Shown here piece after piece: positions 1 to 12,600 of a stretch of DNA of 64,000 bases. The stretch is from Acanthochromis polyacanthus (taxonomy: Eukaryota; Chordata; Actinopteri; Pomacentridae): NCBI RefSeq assembly GCF_021347895.1, contig NC_067117.1, positions 17,455,858 to 17,519,857 of the forward strand. Reading direction: 5' to 3'. Every line of letters starts with the position of its first letter. Positions within the stretch are counted from its first letter, which is position 1. The notes below the pieces were generated by a model. That model did not search any database. It had not been told where the DNA came from and saw nothing but the letters and a program-made list of their open reading frames with translations. Both the position numbers and the translations under genes were made by a program.

Positions 1-2678
1 TCTCTCTTTTATCATAGAGCCTGAATGAGTCAACATACAATAAGCAACAGATAACACTGGATTGATTTTCTTAATCCTAGATTTTGTCTTATAAATCAAA
101 GCTTGAATGTTATTGTTGTAGTGTAATTGTTATATTACTTGTTTAAGCAGTGTAACACTATTGGTCGGTGTTTTACAACACCCCCGTTTTCCTGTTTCTT
201 TATTAAAATCTAAGCTGTTCGGTTTCACCCAATAACCTTAAATGGCACAAAGGTAAGCAGTGAAATTCAGAGGGTAGCAAAAAACAAAAACAAAAAAAAA
301 CAAGTCTAGGGCACAGAAAATGGAAGAACTATGCAAATTTAATGAAGAACAGCGACTAAAATATAGTAAGCTTTGAAAATGAGAGAAAAAAATTGGTGTG
401 GATGCTTCAATTTTTGCTGATTATTTAAAAAGTTCTATTTGCACAAAGGTAGTGTTGGAGGAGACTATTTCTCTTCAAACGCTGTTATATTTCATTAAGG
501 AGCTACTGCGGGAAGTATTACTGTAAGATGCCATTAGAATGGTAAGGAAAAGACAAGTGACAAAGGAAGACAGACTGGTTGTCAGGGATTTGTAATAAAG
601 CAAGGTAATAGCTCAGAAAAATTAAAAAAAAACATAACTGGACAGAGGAATTCCAAAGACGAAAGACCAGCACAGTATCCAGACGCAACTCACATCGAGC
701 TGGTTTGGACTGAACTGGACGGAGGAGTGAAACGGAAATAACCCTCAAGCTTGACACATTTGTGGGAACTTCTGCAACAATGTTTTCTTTCCATTGTAGA
801 CAGAACGTCACAAGACTGTTCGGCTGCTGAATGAGTCAAAAATGTAGATGAAACTTGGGGTTTGAGATTCCATTGTTGGTTATTTATTATTTCTTGTACA
901 CTGAGGCATGACACTGTGCAAATTTTAGTAACAACTAGAAAAGTGGAGGTGTTCTAAAACCACTGATCCGCAGAGCATTCGACTTTAAAATCATATCTGT
1001 GTGTGTCTTCTTATATTGCCTTGTGTTTACCTCACATATTGACTCGCTCCTTGTTTATGTCTCATACATTTCTTTATGAAAGACATTATACAGTTACACC
1101 TGCAATGTCTTATTTACACTGCAGTGAATGGAAGACAAGACATCACAACAACAAACCTCTGCCTCCGCCTGATAAATATTTTCAGCTACATCTGCATGTA
1201 TTCTGTTGAGCAGACAGTAGAAAATAGCCCTTCAGAGCTTTTGAGTAGGTGGGTTTCCAGATATTATGAAACGGCTGCTTTGATGCGCCCTCAGAGCTTC
1301 TTCCTAGTGTGTTGCCGTGCAGACCTGAAACCTTCGGGCTATAAGAGAGGTGGAAAGATGCAGTCGTAAAAACACATGCAAACTTAAACAAGAAACACAA
1401 ACAGACACACATCTCTGTAGACAGGGATGAGTCATCCTCTATTCCAGTCCTAACTGTGACCCAGCTGGGTCATGTAAACAAGACAAGGAAACCAAAACCC
1501 TAAATACGGGGGCTGCATATGCAGGCAGCAGATATATGAACTGTAGGAACAGATGAAGCTTGGGTTTCAAGCTACAAAAGAAGGCCTCAACAAACTGCCT
1601 ACATAGAACAAATGCACACATGCACAGCTTCTTCTACCCTGCAGTCTGCGAGGAATGTAGATGGGTGGAATCGGTGGGCTAATGTTCTTGGAGTGCTACC
1701 CCGCCTCTCCCAACGATCTGCATCTGTTCAGCCTGTATAGACATGTGCTCACTCAGTTGTGCGTTTACGTGTGTGTGAGCTCAGCTGTGAGTGTGTCACT
1801 GTGTGCATATGACTGAGGAAGAGTGGGCCGTCGTCTGCTTTTGTGCATGTGCGGACATGTGTTGTGTGTATCGGTGCAACGGGGGGACTAATGTGGCATT
1901 CTGCTGCTGCTTCTGTCGCTTGGTTCGTACCTCAGCTGTCCCAATGGACTGAAGCCAGACGACACACATAGCTCTGGTGTGTGTCTGCACTCTGTGACCC
2001 ACCGCCGTCTGTGTGTGTCTGCTTTGTCCATTCCAACGTCAAGCAAAAAAAAAGAAAAAGGTGCTTGTGTGACTGGAGAAATTAAACAGTGAGGATGGTG
2101 CTCAGTGCAGCGGTAGAAGCTTCAGTCCAGACAGCACGAGTTCCTCTGGTGGATCACGACAGAGCTCAGTGTGACATCAAACAAGCCCTGTGAAGGATTT
2201 CAATATGCAAATATACAAACAAACAAAGCATTTTAAAAAACACACACGCTGCCAGCACTCAGAGAATCCTTCATGTTTGCCAAGACCCATAAGTCACCTG
2301 TCACATCCTTGAATACGGGTTAAGTAAGTTTGCGGCTTCAGAGAGTTTTCAAGAAGTTCAAAGTTCAAGTTCTTTTGTAACACACTTTTGAGTCCCTGTA
2401 GTAACAACATAATACGGAAATGAATGTAAATTGCAGTACTTTAGGAGTTTTAGATTGTGTTTGGGTTACATCATACAGAAAAGAGATCTATATAATGACA
2501 AAAAGTAGTAAAAACTCTGTAGATTAAAAGGAGCAAAGCTGTTTCTGGCGGCAGTCTATTTATCTTACAACCAGCCCTGCTCCCACAATATCAATACATT
2601 CAGTGAATTACGAATACTTTGTACTTTTAAAAACCCTGTGCACTGCCTATTTTTCTACATATAGGCCTGCCAGAATAC
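1..2678. other. gene-free flank, no supported feature
   Basis: AT-rich sequence with short open frames that resemble no family I know. There are CpG-poor stretches with GTGTGT words at about 1750-1800 and short A-runs. In human, MAPKAPK2 follows DYRK3 on this side, but no exon of it was recognised here. Confidence 0.6.
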
Positions 2679-3181
2679 ACACCGATCAGCTACATCATTA
2701 TGACCACTGAGAGGTGAAGTGAAAAACAGTAATCATCTTGTTATAATGCAAAGATCTGCTCGGAAACCTTCAGTCCTGACATTCATGTGGCTGTTTGACA
2801 TGTACCACCCACCTAAACAATGCAGGTTAATCAATCAATCAATCCCTCAGCAGTCCTTGATGCCAGTTGCCACCCTCAGCAGCACAATGTGCCCCTATAC
2901 ACTGCAAAAATTGTTCAGGAGTGGTTCGAGGAACACGACAGAGAAAATCCACACTCCTCAGATCCAAATCTCACCGAGCATCTGTGGGATGTGCCATGAA
3001 AAGTCTGATCTACGTAGATCCCACCCTGCAACCCACAGGACTCATAGGATTCACTGCCACCATCCCAGTGCCACGGAGGTCCTGAGTAAACGCCCCACTG
3101 AGTCAGAGGGGTTTTAGCAGCATAAAGGAGACCAAAACACAATATTAAGCAGGTGGTCATAACATTATGCCTGATCGGTGT
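2679..3181. mobile_element. degenerate non-autonomous DNA transposon with 29-bp terminal inverted repeats
   Basis: The ends are inverted copies. The left end reads ACACCGATCAGC followed by TTATGACCAC; the right end, read on the other strand, is ACACCGATCAGG followed by TTATGACCAC, about 23 of 29 positions equal. The 503-bp element holds a faint transposase-like remnant near 2965-2995 (ctcaccgagcatctgtggg, like a decayed LTEHLWD motif). The 2719-3117 open frame is not a credible intact protein. Confidence 0.6.
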
Positions 3182-3830
3182 ATGTTAAATCGTCATTTAT
3201 CTACTTATGTACAATCTCTGCAGTATTAAACTTCTCTTCTGTTTTTGAAAAAATCTGTACAAGACCACTGATATGTGCAAGACTGTCATTTCTAGAAGTA
3301 GTACTTCTGTATATTATGGTCTGTTCTTAATTTTATACTACATTGCTTTAATGTGATACTGCAAATTTGCCCACTGTGGGATTAATTAAGGCTTTTCTTG
3401 TCTTAAAGTCACAGTTTTTTGCCAGTTTGGTCCTAGTTTAACTCCCATTAAAGCTAATTTACCAAACTTACAGCCAGCGCTTTATTTATCTTGTGATGTA
3501 GTTTGGGTAAAACTAAAAATTGAGCCGCTGTTGTCTTTCAAACTGCCTAGCGATGCATCCAAACCACAGTGATGTGTCAAGATATGACAAGCTTCCTCAT
3601 CATGACATCAACAAGAAAATAAAGGGGGTAGAAGGAGACACAGAGAGACACAGACACATGTTTATGCTTTGAGCCATACATGGAGCAACAAGCGGGTCAA
3701 GATTTCTTAACCTGCATGGTAATCAGAAACCTGTCACCACTCTGCCCCTCCTCAGCCACACTCTGGACCAGAAGTCCTGCTGTGGCTCCATATGGTCTGC
3801 AGGCTTAGACTTGTTGAGAGTTTCTCGTAC

Positions 3831-3922
3831 GGAGGAGAAGGAGAAGGAGAAGGAGAAGGAGAAGGAGAAGGAGAAGGAGAAAGAGAAGGAGGAGAGGAGA
3901 GGAGAGGAGAGGAGGGGAGAGG
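3831..3922. repeat. homopurine (GGAGAA)n tract
   Basis: About 60 bp of near-perfect GGAGAA hexamer (3834-3893) continue into GAGAGG repeats. The strand is almost pure purine for about 90 bp, the kind of mirror-symmetric tract that can form triplex DNA. Translated frames through it give only Gly/Glu or Lys/Glu runs. Confidence 0.9.
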
Positions 3923-4429
3923 AGTGTCCAGGTTCATTGAACAGACATCAGTGTGTCAAAGTGGATGTAGAGCGGAGCTTTAGGCCATATGGTCAGAAGG
4001 TGACTGGGTTGATGTCTAATGGGATTGGCCTAATCTGCTTTTACATTATTGGAAAGACAAGGAGAGAGATTGAAAGAACTTACGAGGAAATTTTGAGATG
4101 AGGTCACGAATGAATAATTTAAAAATAAAAAGGCCATGGAAAACTAGAATACAAGAGGAATATGTCATTGTTAATGCCCCAAACCCAACAACTTTGCTAT
4201 GATGCTTGAATGTGTGCTGGGCTTTTCTGTCAGGCAAAACAACAATCACCAACCAAAATCACTCCATTCTACATGTCTCATTTAAAATTTGTGAAATTCA
4301 AAAATTCGCGCTCAATTGAGATCAAATCCTGTTTTCTGCAACATGAACAGGAAGCTATTAATGACTCAGCTGTGAGTCACATGAAAAACACTTAGGATAT
4401 TTTTGGTTGAACAGAAAAGAATGGAGGCA

Positions 4430-4670
4430 AAAAATATTTTTGGTCTATAATGCCACTATTTTTCCGAGTATTGGTCACACCTGCTGGGACTTGGAAAAAT
4501 GTCGTACGCGTTATTTTCAGGATTTCTAAAATTTCTGGTTAAATAATCAAAGAAAAAATAAATGTAGTTTTTCTTTTTGTTTGACTTTTGGCATGCTAAC
4601 TTTATACTACAGTGAAAATGAGCCCACAGTGAGTAAAAAAGGTGACAGAAGCAAAAGTTCAGAGGGTTAA
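4430..4670 (-). repeat. MITE-like repeat, copy 1 of a family with three members here
   Basis: Shares the block around TGAGCCCACAG (4619-4629), preceded by CTACAGTGAAAA and ending near GTTCAGAGGGTTAA (4657-4670), with copies at about 36050-36810 (opposite orientation) and about 54300-54690. The boundaries are approximate. Confidence 0.45.
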
Positions 4671-7372
4671 AACACACTGTTCTGATACAGACACCAACTT
4701 CAAAGACCTAATGTGCTACACCACAGATGTTCTAAGAATAGCACTTTTGTTCAAAAACGAGAAATGTAAAGATTCTTGTACTTCTCTCCGGTTAAGGTCA
4801 GCAAAATAACACCGTCTTTCTACTCTCCTACATGAGTGCTTGATGGTTTGTTCAAGCTGGCCGCTTATTTGAATGAGCAGATTAATGAGGGCATCATGAC
4901 TTGCTTCTGTAGTGCCACACCCAGATATGACAAAAAGCAATAATACGCACGCCATTTCAGCCTGAGGCGCCTTTCATACTTTCAACATCAGCTGGCATTA
5001 AACACCTGTGTCAAATTCTCTCACACATACCCAACCACCCACTCAACACACACCGCCACACTCTCTTTTTTTCTGCATTCGGTTCAGGTCGCTCAACCGG
5101 TTTCTTCTCTTCCTGCTGTTGCGTGTAAACCCTTACCTGACTTTTTCTTCTCTGGGGGCACTAACCTGCCGGCGTAAACATTCATGAATCATCAGTGTAG
5201 CGTCACTGTTAATGAGAAGTCATCTTTTATCTCCACTCAGATTTATGATAGATTTGCATGTGCCCTGTTCTACAAATGGCACACAAAGCATACAGTGAAG
5301 TGCAGTGAGACTGGAGAAAGGCAGAAGTACATTATGAGGATGTGCAAACTTTTACATTTTTAAAATCTTGATTAAAAAACCAACACTAAGATAATTTAAT
5401 TGGAAGAAATCCTTCTCAATGAGAACAAGGATTCAATAAGAGTTACATAACCACACAAAGCACAGAGGATTTTCAGCTATGTCACTTCCTTAGATCTTCG
5501 AGAATGTCAGTAATGAACGCCTGAGCTTTCCTTCTGACTGAAACTTCTATCTGTATACACCCAGCAGACCTGTTTTGCATGTTACAGCAGAGTAGATGGA
5601 GCTACAGCAATAAATCAGCAAAAAACGCCAAATATTGTCATCAAACCATCACCCGTCATTGTCTGGCTGCTGTGACTTGTTTGCCCCCTTTTGCGCTGTA
5701 ACAAACTTGAGTGTTACAACATGTTTTATGTTTCACTGTCTAGAAGTGCTACGTAAAGAAAGCAACCATATGGTCTGGATGAGTGAATCATCTTCACCCA
5801 CAGATGTTACCAGCCGTCTTCCGTCAGTGTTTCATGGCTTTCATGGAAGTGCATAATAACAAGGCAGTGTCAGTATCACAGGCCACTGACTCATCAGTAT
5901 CCCAGTGTTGGCTGAATCTGTAACCTAATCACTGACTGAAATCCAGTTCGCTTTATACTGATTCACTATACCGACGAGACTGGAGGCCATTTTGTTTCAT
6001 AACACAGGCCGCAGGTTTCAGATAGCAAAAACAACACGGTTACCGCTTGATACAAGAGCTTCGGGTCAGCGGACGAATGAGCTCAGACAACTCGAACCGA
6101 AGTTTAATTTTATCTATTGTCGCACTGTCTCTGCAAATCTCCCCAGAGAACAGAGCTTTCCTCAGAACTGAACATCAGATTAAAAAGTCTCTTTATGGTT
6201 CATTGACTGGCTCTGCAGACAGAGCACACCAAATCTGGGAGCTTTTGGAATGTATAAAAGGAATGTTTTCTAGGAAAAACACTTACTAGTATGATGTAGC
6301 CTTGTTTTCTCAGCCATAAAATATCCTTGTTTGCAACCAGAAATCACCCCAGAGCAGCGCATTTCACTTGATAGTCATTTTTATTTTTTTTTAGAAAAAG
6401 AAACTATCACAACATCATTTGGTTACTGTACAGTTTCTCTTCTCGTAGTCACTCGGTCTGATAACAGGCTGTGATTTCATGCTGAACAAACACCCTCCTA
6501 CTAACTCACACCACTAGTACAACATGACAGTATACGACTTCCTCTTATTCTGCTTTTGCATTTTACATCCTCTGATATTCTGGAGTGAAAAGCAATAGAA
6601 ACCGCTTCTATAAAAATGGAGACAGAGTACAAATCCCTGACAGTTTCATTTAGAAAATGAGGGACAAGAGGAAGAACTCTTCGAGCGGTGTGGTCCATAC
6701 CAACATGCACCTGACGTGTTTCTGTGTGTGTGTTTTTCGGACAGCACCATAATTCACTATATATGTGTGGGTTTAAGAGGTTCCCTGGCCTACATGAGAC
6801 AGGGTGAGAAAAAAAGAGAGATAGTGGGGGAGGAGAGAGAATCTAGGTCAGACTGTGGAGCATGCAGACCCCCTGTGCAGACACACTCGTAAATGCAATC
6901 TCTCGCTTTCAGTGGACAGAACCGCATGCATGTTCATCCATAGATGGGACAAATGACTGTCAGTGGAACACAGTAAATGTAAGATTAAGGGATGTGTCAA
7001 GTATGTCTCCCTGAGAAACATTTCTCTCTTCAGTACCATAAAAAAACTCCCCTTTGTCACTGGCCCATCTTCTACACCTCCCCAAAAGGGGAAAAAAAGG
7101 AAAAAAGATTTTGGCTCATGTTAAACTTACTGTCCTTCATATTATCCCATAATCTTTCCGGCCTTTCACTCTTCTTTCATTAGAATTATCACTGCCAGCA
7201 ATCACAGTAGCCAATTACAGGCAAAGGCAGGTGACGCTCATCCAAACTTTAACTTTCCGACAACAACTTTCCTGACAATCACCCCACTGGTGTTTATGTG
7301 CAATGACTTGCAGCTCTCCACTTTATCTCTCTCTCTATGTATAATATATATATATATACACATACATATGTT

Positions 7373-7818
7373 ACAGGCCAAATTAGAATCCAGGCAGATT
7401 TTAAATCCACCTAGGCGGAATTAGAATCTTGATTTCGCCAAGGCTAGATTGAAATTTGAAGGGGTTTGAATATGATAAGCTCTGTTAATGTAATTACTTG
7501 TTTCCCCTAACATTATATACCTTGAAATTTGGTTTTAGATACAAGGTAAATAATTACTTTAGAAGTAATGTCAACTTTTGTCTTCAACACTTGGCAAAAT
7601 AAACAGGGAAAAAATTATGTTGTCAATTTAGTTTCTGTTTTTTTTTTTCATATACTGTATACCAAAATCCTGTTAGAGGGTTAGGGTTATTCTTTCTAAT
7701 ATACAGGCTATTGATATATCAAGATTTAAATCTGTACAACAGATTCGCCTTGGCGAAATCAAAATTCTAATTCCGCCTAGGCGGATTTAAAATCTGCCTG
7801 GATTCTAATTTGGCCTGT
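7373..7818. mobile_element. MITE with 72-bp terminal inverted repeats
   Basis: Bases 7373-7444 and 7747-7818 are inverted copies with 70 of 72 positions equal. The ends read ACAGGCCAAATTAGAATC. Each arm contains an inner palindrome centred on CCGCCTAGGCGG (CCACCTAGGCGG in the left arm). The 302-bp centre is AT-rich and has no coding frame. The element sits in AT-rich flanks (ATATATAC / CATATATATATG) that blur any target-site duplication. Confidence 0.85.
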
Positions 7819-8868
7819 GACATATATATATGTCGGCTTATGTGAGCCGGTCTGGCATAGTCTCTCGCAAACCAGTTGTGAAGTACCGTGTGTGACGGTG
7901 ACACCTTTCTGACAGAGTTTGAGTGGTGCTACTGTCCTCCCTTCTCCCTCTTTTTTCACTCGTATGGTGAAACCAGGAGGGGGGGAGGAGGGGCTGTAAA
8001 TAGGTTGTCCCGTGCCCTCTTGATGTCTCCCGCAGTAGCACCACGAAGCTAAAGTACACACATACTAACATCACATATTGAGCTGACATGCGAGCACCAG
8101 GTATCAGGAGAGGCAGGGGAAAAAGAGCGCACTAAGAAAAACTGAGGAAGTGAAGGCTTATTGCTAGAAATGTTTTCCTAATTATTCACTACAATAAAGC
8201 CAGTCCTGTATTACCTGTAAAAAGGCATTCTGTTGTAGATATGAGGGATGACTGTGTCAGTGTTTGAAAGACCCAAATACTCGAGCCCGAGTTTTTATTC
8301 TATTAAATTATGTCGGCTGCACAAATCTTGTCATTCTAACTCTAACCTGATAAGAGTAATCTCTGTAGCCCTTTTCAAGTTTCACTCATACAAACACTTC
8401 CCCAGAAAGGGTGGCGTCCTACAGGTGTTAAGAGTGTGAAGTGAGGCAAGTGACAGTGCAGGTGTGTTTGAGTGTGTTTTACTAAAACCCAACACTCATG
8501 TGAGATCACACACAGGTTAAAAACATTTTCTTCTTAATGAAGCTGTCCACTCACACAAGGAAGTTTTTAAAAAGCATCATCTAAATCAAACCATATCAAC
8601 CAGCTGTATAAAGAAAATCCACAGCCGCTAGGAGATAATCTGTATAAAACTGTATTTAGAGTGTTTCTTTTATTACCTCTTCCTCTCTGTTCAGCTCATA
8701 ATAAAAACCAGGAACTGGGGTGTCGACACCTCTCAGTAGAAAACAAATAAAAGAACAACCAAACAAGTTTTAAAACCTAGGCTCTACTTTTTCCTGAACT
8801 CTGACTCCTCCTGAGGAGTGCAGAAAAGGAGAAAGTGGAGCAAGAGAGGAGATTAAAGGACTCTCTCT
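7819..8868. other. dyrk3 3' flank / 3' UTR
   Basis: No coding feature. The stretch next to the stop probably includes the dyrk3 3' UTR, with an AATAAA on the minus strand at 8668-8673. A G-run (GGGGGGGAGGAGGGG, 7980-7994) is the only other notable item. Confidence 0.5.
8668..8673 (-). terminator. candidate dyrk3 polyadenylation signal (AATAAA)
   Basis: On the minus strand an AATAAA hexamer lies about 195 nt past the dyrk3 stop codon. It is the nearest canonical hexamer I noticed in the 3' flank. No transcript evidence is available here and a longer 3' UTR is possible. Confidence 0.4.
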
Positions 8869-9600
8869 CTAGGAGACAAGTTTGGGTAGGACCGTGCGAA
8901 GAGGTATGGCCTCCCCTGAATCTCCCATCATGTTGCTCCTCAGTTTGTTGTTGGCAGCTGTGGTGCCTAAGCCTGGCCCCCCTTTGGCCAAGATAGAGGG
9001 AAAGGAGGTGCTGTGGTGCTCTGGGAGTCGTTTCACAGGAGCCCCTTGGCTCTTCTCGGTCCCAGGCAGGGGTTTGGGAAGCCTGCGATACAGCCAAGGA
9101 TGTCTGAGAGCCTGGCTAGGGGTGAGGCGAGATGAGGGGTCCCAGTCCAAACACTTCTTTATGAAGTCAGTAAAGGTGGGGTCTTCGCAGCCCTTAAGTG
9201 CAGCACTCCACTCCTTGCTACCTGGAGGGCCTCTCATCTTGCCTCGGCGAGAGCGAGACCCCGTCAGCACGGTGGCCCCGGTGGGCAGGGTGTTGGCTCC
9301 ACAGTAGCGAGGGTGACCCTTGGAGTTGATGAAGTTCTTTGCTCTTTTGGCTTGCTCCAAGACCTTCTGCGGAGGCATGCCCAGCAGCTCCATGACACAA
9401 GCCAGTTGGTCCCCCTCATCTTCCCCGGGGAACAAGGGGTACCCAGTCAGCAGCTCGGCCAGTATGCAGCCGAAGCTCCACATGTCGATAGGAAGGCCGT
9501 ATCGTGAACCAAGAATCACCTCTGGAGCTCGATAGAAACGAGACTGGATGTAAGTGTACACCCGCTGGTGTTCAAAACAACTGGAGCCAAAGTCAATCAC
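8869..9600 (-). CDS. dyrk3: dyrk3 coding exon 6 (activation loop, C-lobe, stop)
   Basis: A 732-nt terminal exon. It begins VIDFGSSC, followed by the [13 protein letters not shown] activation segment, the CMGC-type insert with [27 protein letters not shown] at the end of the kinase domain, and a basic/Ser-rich tail ending RTVLPKLVS before the stop at 8869-8871. The acceptor is the CAG ending at 9601, right before the first codon. Confidence 0.97.
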   Translation of the reverse strand: MIDFGSSCFEHQRVYTYIQSRFYRAPEVILGSRYGLPIDMWSFGCILAELLTGYPLFPGEDEGDQLACVMELLGMPPQKVLEQAKRAKNFINSKGHPRYCGANTLPTGATVLTGSRSRRGKMRGPPGSKEWSAALKGCEDPTFTDFIKKCLDWDPSSRLTPSQALRHPWLYRRLPKPLPGTEKSQGAPVKRLPEHHSTSFPSILAKGGPGLGTTAANNKLRSNMMGDSGEAIPLRTVLPKLVS

Positions 9601-12600
9601 CTGGCAGAAACAGGAGAAGAGCAAATTGGAGAGGTGAACTTAGAATGTAGAAGATCTGTTAAACAGCACACAATTTCCGAGGATGTAAATATGAGATGTA
9701 TTACCTTGATCCCGCTGCGCCCCTGCTGTTTGAGCAGGATGTTCTCTGGCTTGAGGTCACAGTGGATGATTCTGTGTCTGCTAAGGGCCTCCAGGCACTG
9801 CAGGATGGAGTGTGCAAACTTCCTGACCAGAGGCAGACTGAAGCCCTGGAACTTGTTGCGTTTGATAAGCTCATACAAGTTCATGCTCAGCAGCTCAAAG
9901 GTCATACAGATGTGGTTGCGGAAGGTGAAGTTTTCGAGCATGTGCACGACATTCATGGTGCCGTTGCGATCTTGCTTCCGGAGGTGCTCCAGGATGCGGA
10001 TTTCCTCCTGCGCCTGCCGGTGGAATCGCTTCTCGTTACGCACCATTTTCAGAGCCAGGTGTTGCTGCAGTTTGTGGTCATATACCTTAGCCACCTGGCC
10101 AAAGCTACCCTTACCAATAATCTGAAGAGGGCAAGAAAAAGAAAAGACCAGAGTGACAGTGATATGAGTTTTACAGACATACAACTAATATGAAAATAGC
10201 CTTTAAAAATTTACCAGCATCAAGACATGTGTGTCTGACCTTGAGGAACTCGTAGCGGTAAGCGAGGTGGTCATGGGGGACATGAACGTAACCACCCTGC
10301 TCATCATCGTAGCCACAGTTGTTTACACCTCCAGCAATGGCAGGCCTCTTCTTGGCATTGGGCCCCACAAAGTAGATGTCTGGGTAGGAGTGAATCTCCG
10401 TCTGCTCCAGGGTTGTAAGCTGAGATCGGTAGAGCCTCAGGGCCTGGTCAGAAGTGAGTGGGCCGCAGAGCTTGCCGCTGTTTCCACCATTCCCAGCTCC
10501 ATGTGGGCCGGAGGATTCACTGGAGCCCTTGCTGGATTCAGTGCTGTAGAAAAAGAAACATGGTTAATATGGTGACCAACAACTGAAATGGTTGTTTTTC
10601 TTGTCTGTAGGTTTTTTAGCCGCATAGCGTGCCCTCAAAGATGTTATTTTTGTATTTTTATGGTTGCTCCTTCTCACCTTTCAACACTATGCTCCTTGGA
10701 CATGCTGGAGACTGGGGCAGATTTACTGGGCGTCTGGCCAGTGGTCCCACTATTCTGAGTGGATGCTGTGGTTATGGCGTTGATCTTTCGGTTGTTGGTT
10801 GAGTCTTCATACAGATACTTGACCTTCAGCTGGCCGCCTCGCATAGTCACCTGATCCCTCATTACAGCTTTGTTACTGACAACCTATAAAGGAAAGATAA
10901 TACTCAAACATTAGGAAATCCAGGTATGCATGTGGTTTATTCTGCTGTAGGAAAGAAGAGGGAATTTCTATTTTTCTAGTTTATTTAACTACAAAAAGGG
11001 CATCTAACCTTCAAACGACTGAACAGAATATTAAACTAAACATTGCCTTCTTTACTCAATCACTTGATCATTTCACATATAAGGTGAACAGCAGGGGTAA
11101 TAAAGATGTCATTAACACATATTGGCACCCTACAGATATATTTACACATACAGTGCCTATCATAAATATTCACCCCCTTTGATGGTTTACCCTTTTATTG
11201 CTTTCATAAATCAATCATGGTCAATAAAATTTAGCTTTTTTAACAAAAAATTTATTTGAAAAAATTCTTTAATGTCAAAGTGAAAACAGATTTCTATAAA
11301 GTAATGTTAATGAAAGAAAATTATATAAATAAAAATAATTGTTGGCATAATTATTCACCCTTTATTCACCTTTTAATGTAATGGTCTAATTCAATAGAGG
11401 TCCATCAAATTGTTGCCAATAGTCTCACAATTAGTGAAATGAAGATCACCTGAGTGGTGTGGGTGTGTTTCAAGTGATTGAGTTGTAAAACACCTGTGTC
11501 TGAAGGGTCCAGAGAGTGGTTGATCAGTATTCCCGGCTACCATTACACCATGAAGACAGAAGAACACTCTAAGCAACTCAGGGAAAGGGTTATTGAGAAG
11601 TACAATTCGGGGGATGGTTACAAAAAAATTTCCAAGGCACTGAACATCCCCCGGAGTTCAGTGAAATCAATTATCAAGAAATGGAAGGAATATGGCACTT
11701 GTGTGAATCTACCTAGATCAGGCCGCCCTCGTAAACTGAGTGACCGAGCAAGTAGGAGACTAGTGAGAGAAGCCACCAAGACCCCTACAACTACTCTGAA
11801 GGAGTTACAAGCTTCAGCTGCTGAGATGGGAGAGACTGTGCATGTAGCAACTGCTGCCCGGGTTCTTCACCGGTCAAAGCTTTATGGGAGAGTGGCAATG
11901 AGAAAGCCACTGTTGAAGAAAAGTCATATTAGATCTTGACTAGAGTTTGCCAAAAAGCATGTGGAAGACTCCATGGTCAAGTGGAAGAAGATTCTTTGGT
12001 CCGATGAGACCAAAATTGAGCTTTTTGGCCATCAGACAAGACGTCATGTTTGGCGGAAACCAAACACTGCACATCACCAAAAACACACCATCTCCACTGT
12101 AAAGCATGGTGGTGGCAGCATCATGCTGTGGGGATGTTTCTCAGCAACTGGACCTGGAAGGCTTATAAAGATAGAGGGCAGAATGAATGCAGCAAAATAC
12201 ACTGAAATCCTGGGGGACAATCTTTTTCAGTCTGCAAGAGAACTACGTCTTGGGAGAAGATTTATTTTCCAGCAAGACAATGATCCAAAACATACTGCAA
12301 AAGCTACACAGGAATGGTTAAAAAAAGAACCAGGTAAATGTTCTGGAGTGGACGAGTTAAAGCCCAGACCTCAATCCTATAGAGAATTTGTGGCTGGATT
12401 TGAAAAGGGCTGTTCATGCCCGATACCAGCGCAACCTGACAGAGCTTGAGCAGTTTTGCAAAGAAGAATGGAGCAAAATTGCAGTGGGCAGATGTGCAAG
12501 ACTGATTGAGACCTATCCACACAGACTCACTGCTGTGATTGCAGCCAAAGGTGCATCTACTAAATACTGACTTGAAGGGGGTGAATAATTATGCAAACAA

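Larger units (their letters stand above)
3182..7372. other. intergenic, repeats only
   Basis: No gene recognised. It holds a LINE-like 3' tail (CCCACTGTGGGATTAATTAAG at about 3371-3391), a purine tract (3831-3922), one copy of a fish MITE-like family (about 4430-4670) and an AT dinucleotide run at 7344-7360. The remaining open frames are short and unremarkable. Confidence 0.55.

Noticed and set aside
2719..3117. 132-aa frame inside the 2.7-kb element
   Set aside because: Only a scrambled remnant of transposase-like sequence; no intact domain.
3752..4101. Frames rich in Gly-Glu, Lys-Glu or Ser-Pro
   Set aside because: Translation of the GGAGAA/CTCTCC simple repeat.
8882..9307. 141-aa plus-strand open frame
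   Set aside because: It is antisense to the last dyrk3 exon; the frame is a by-product of GC-rich coding sequence on the other strand.
9568..10193. Long plus-strand frames of 165-185 aa
   Set aside because: Antisense shadows of the dyrk3 kinase exon.
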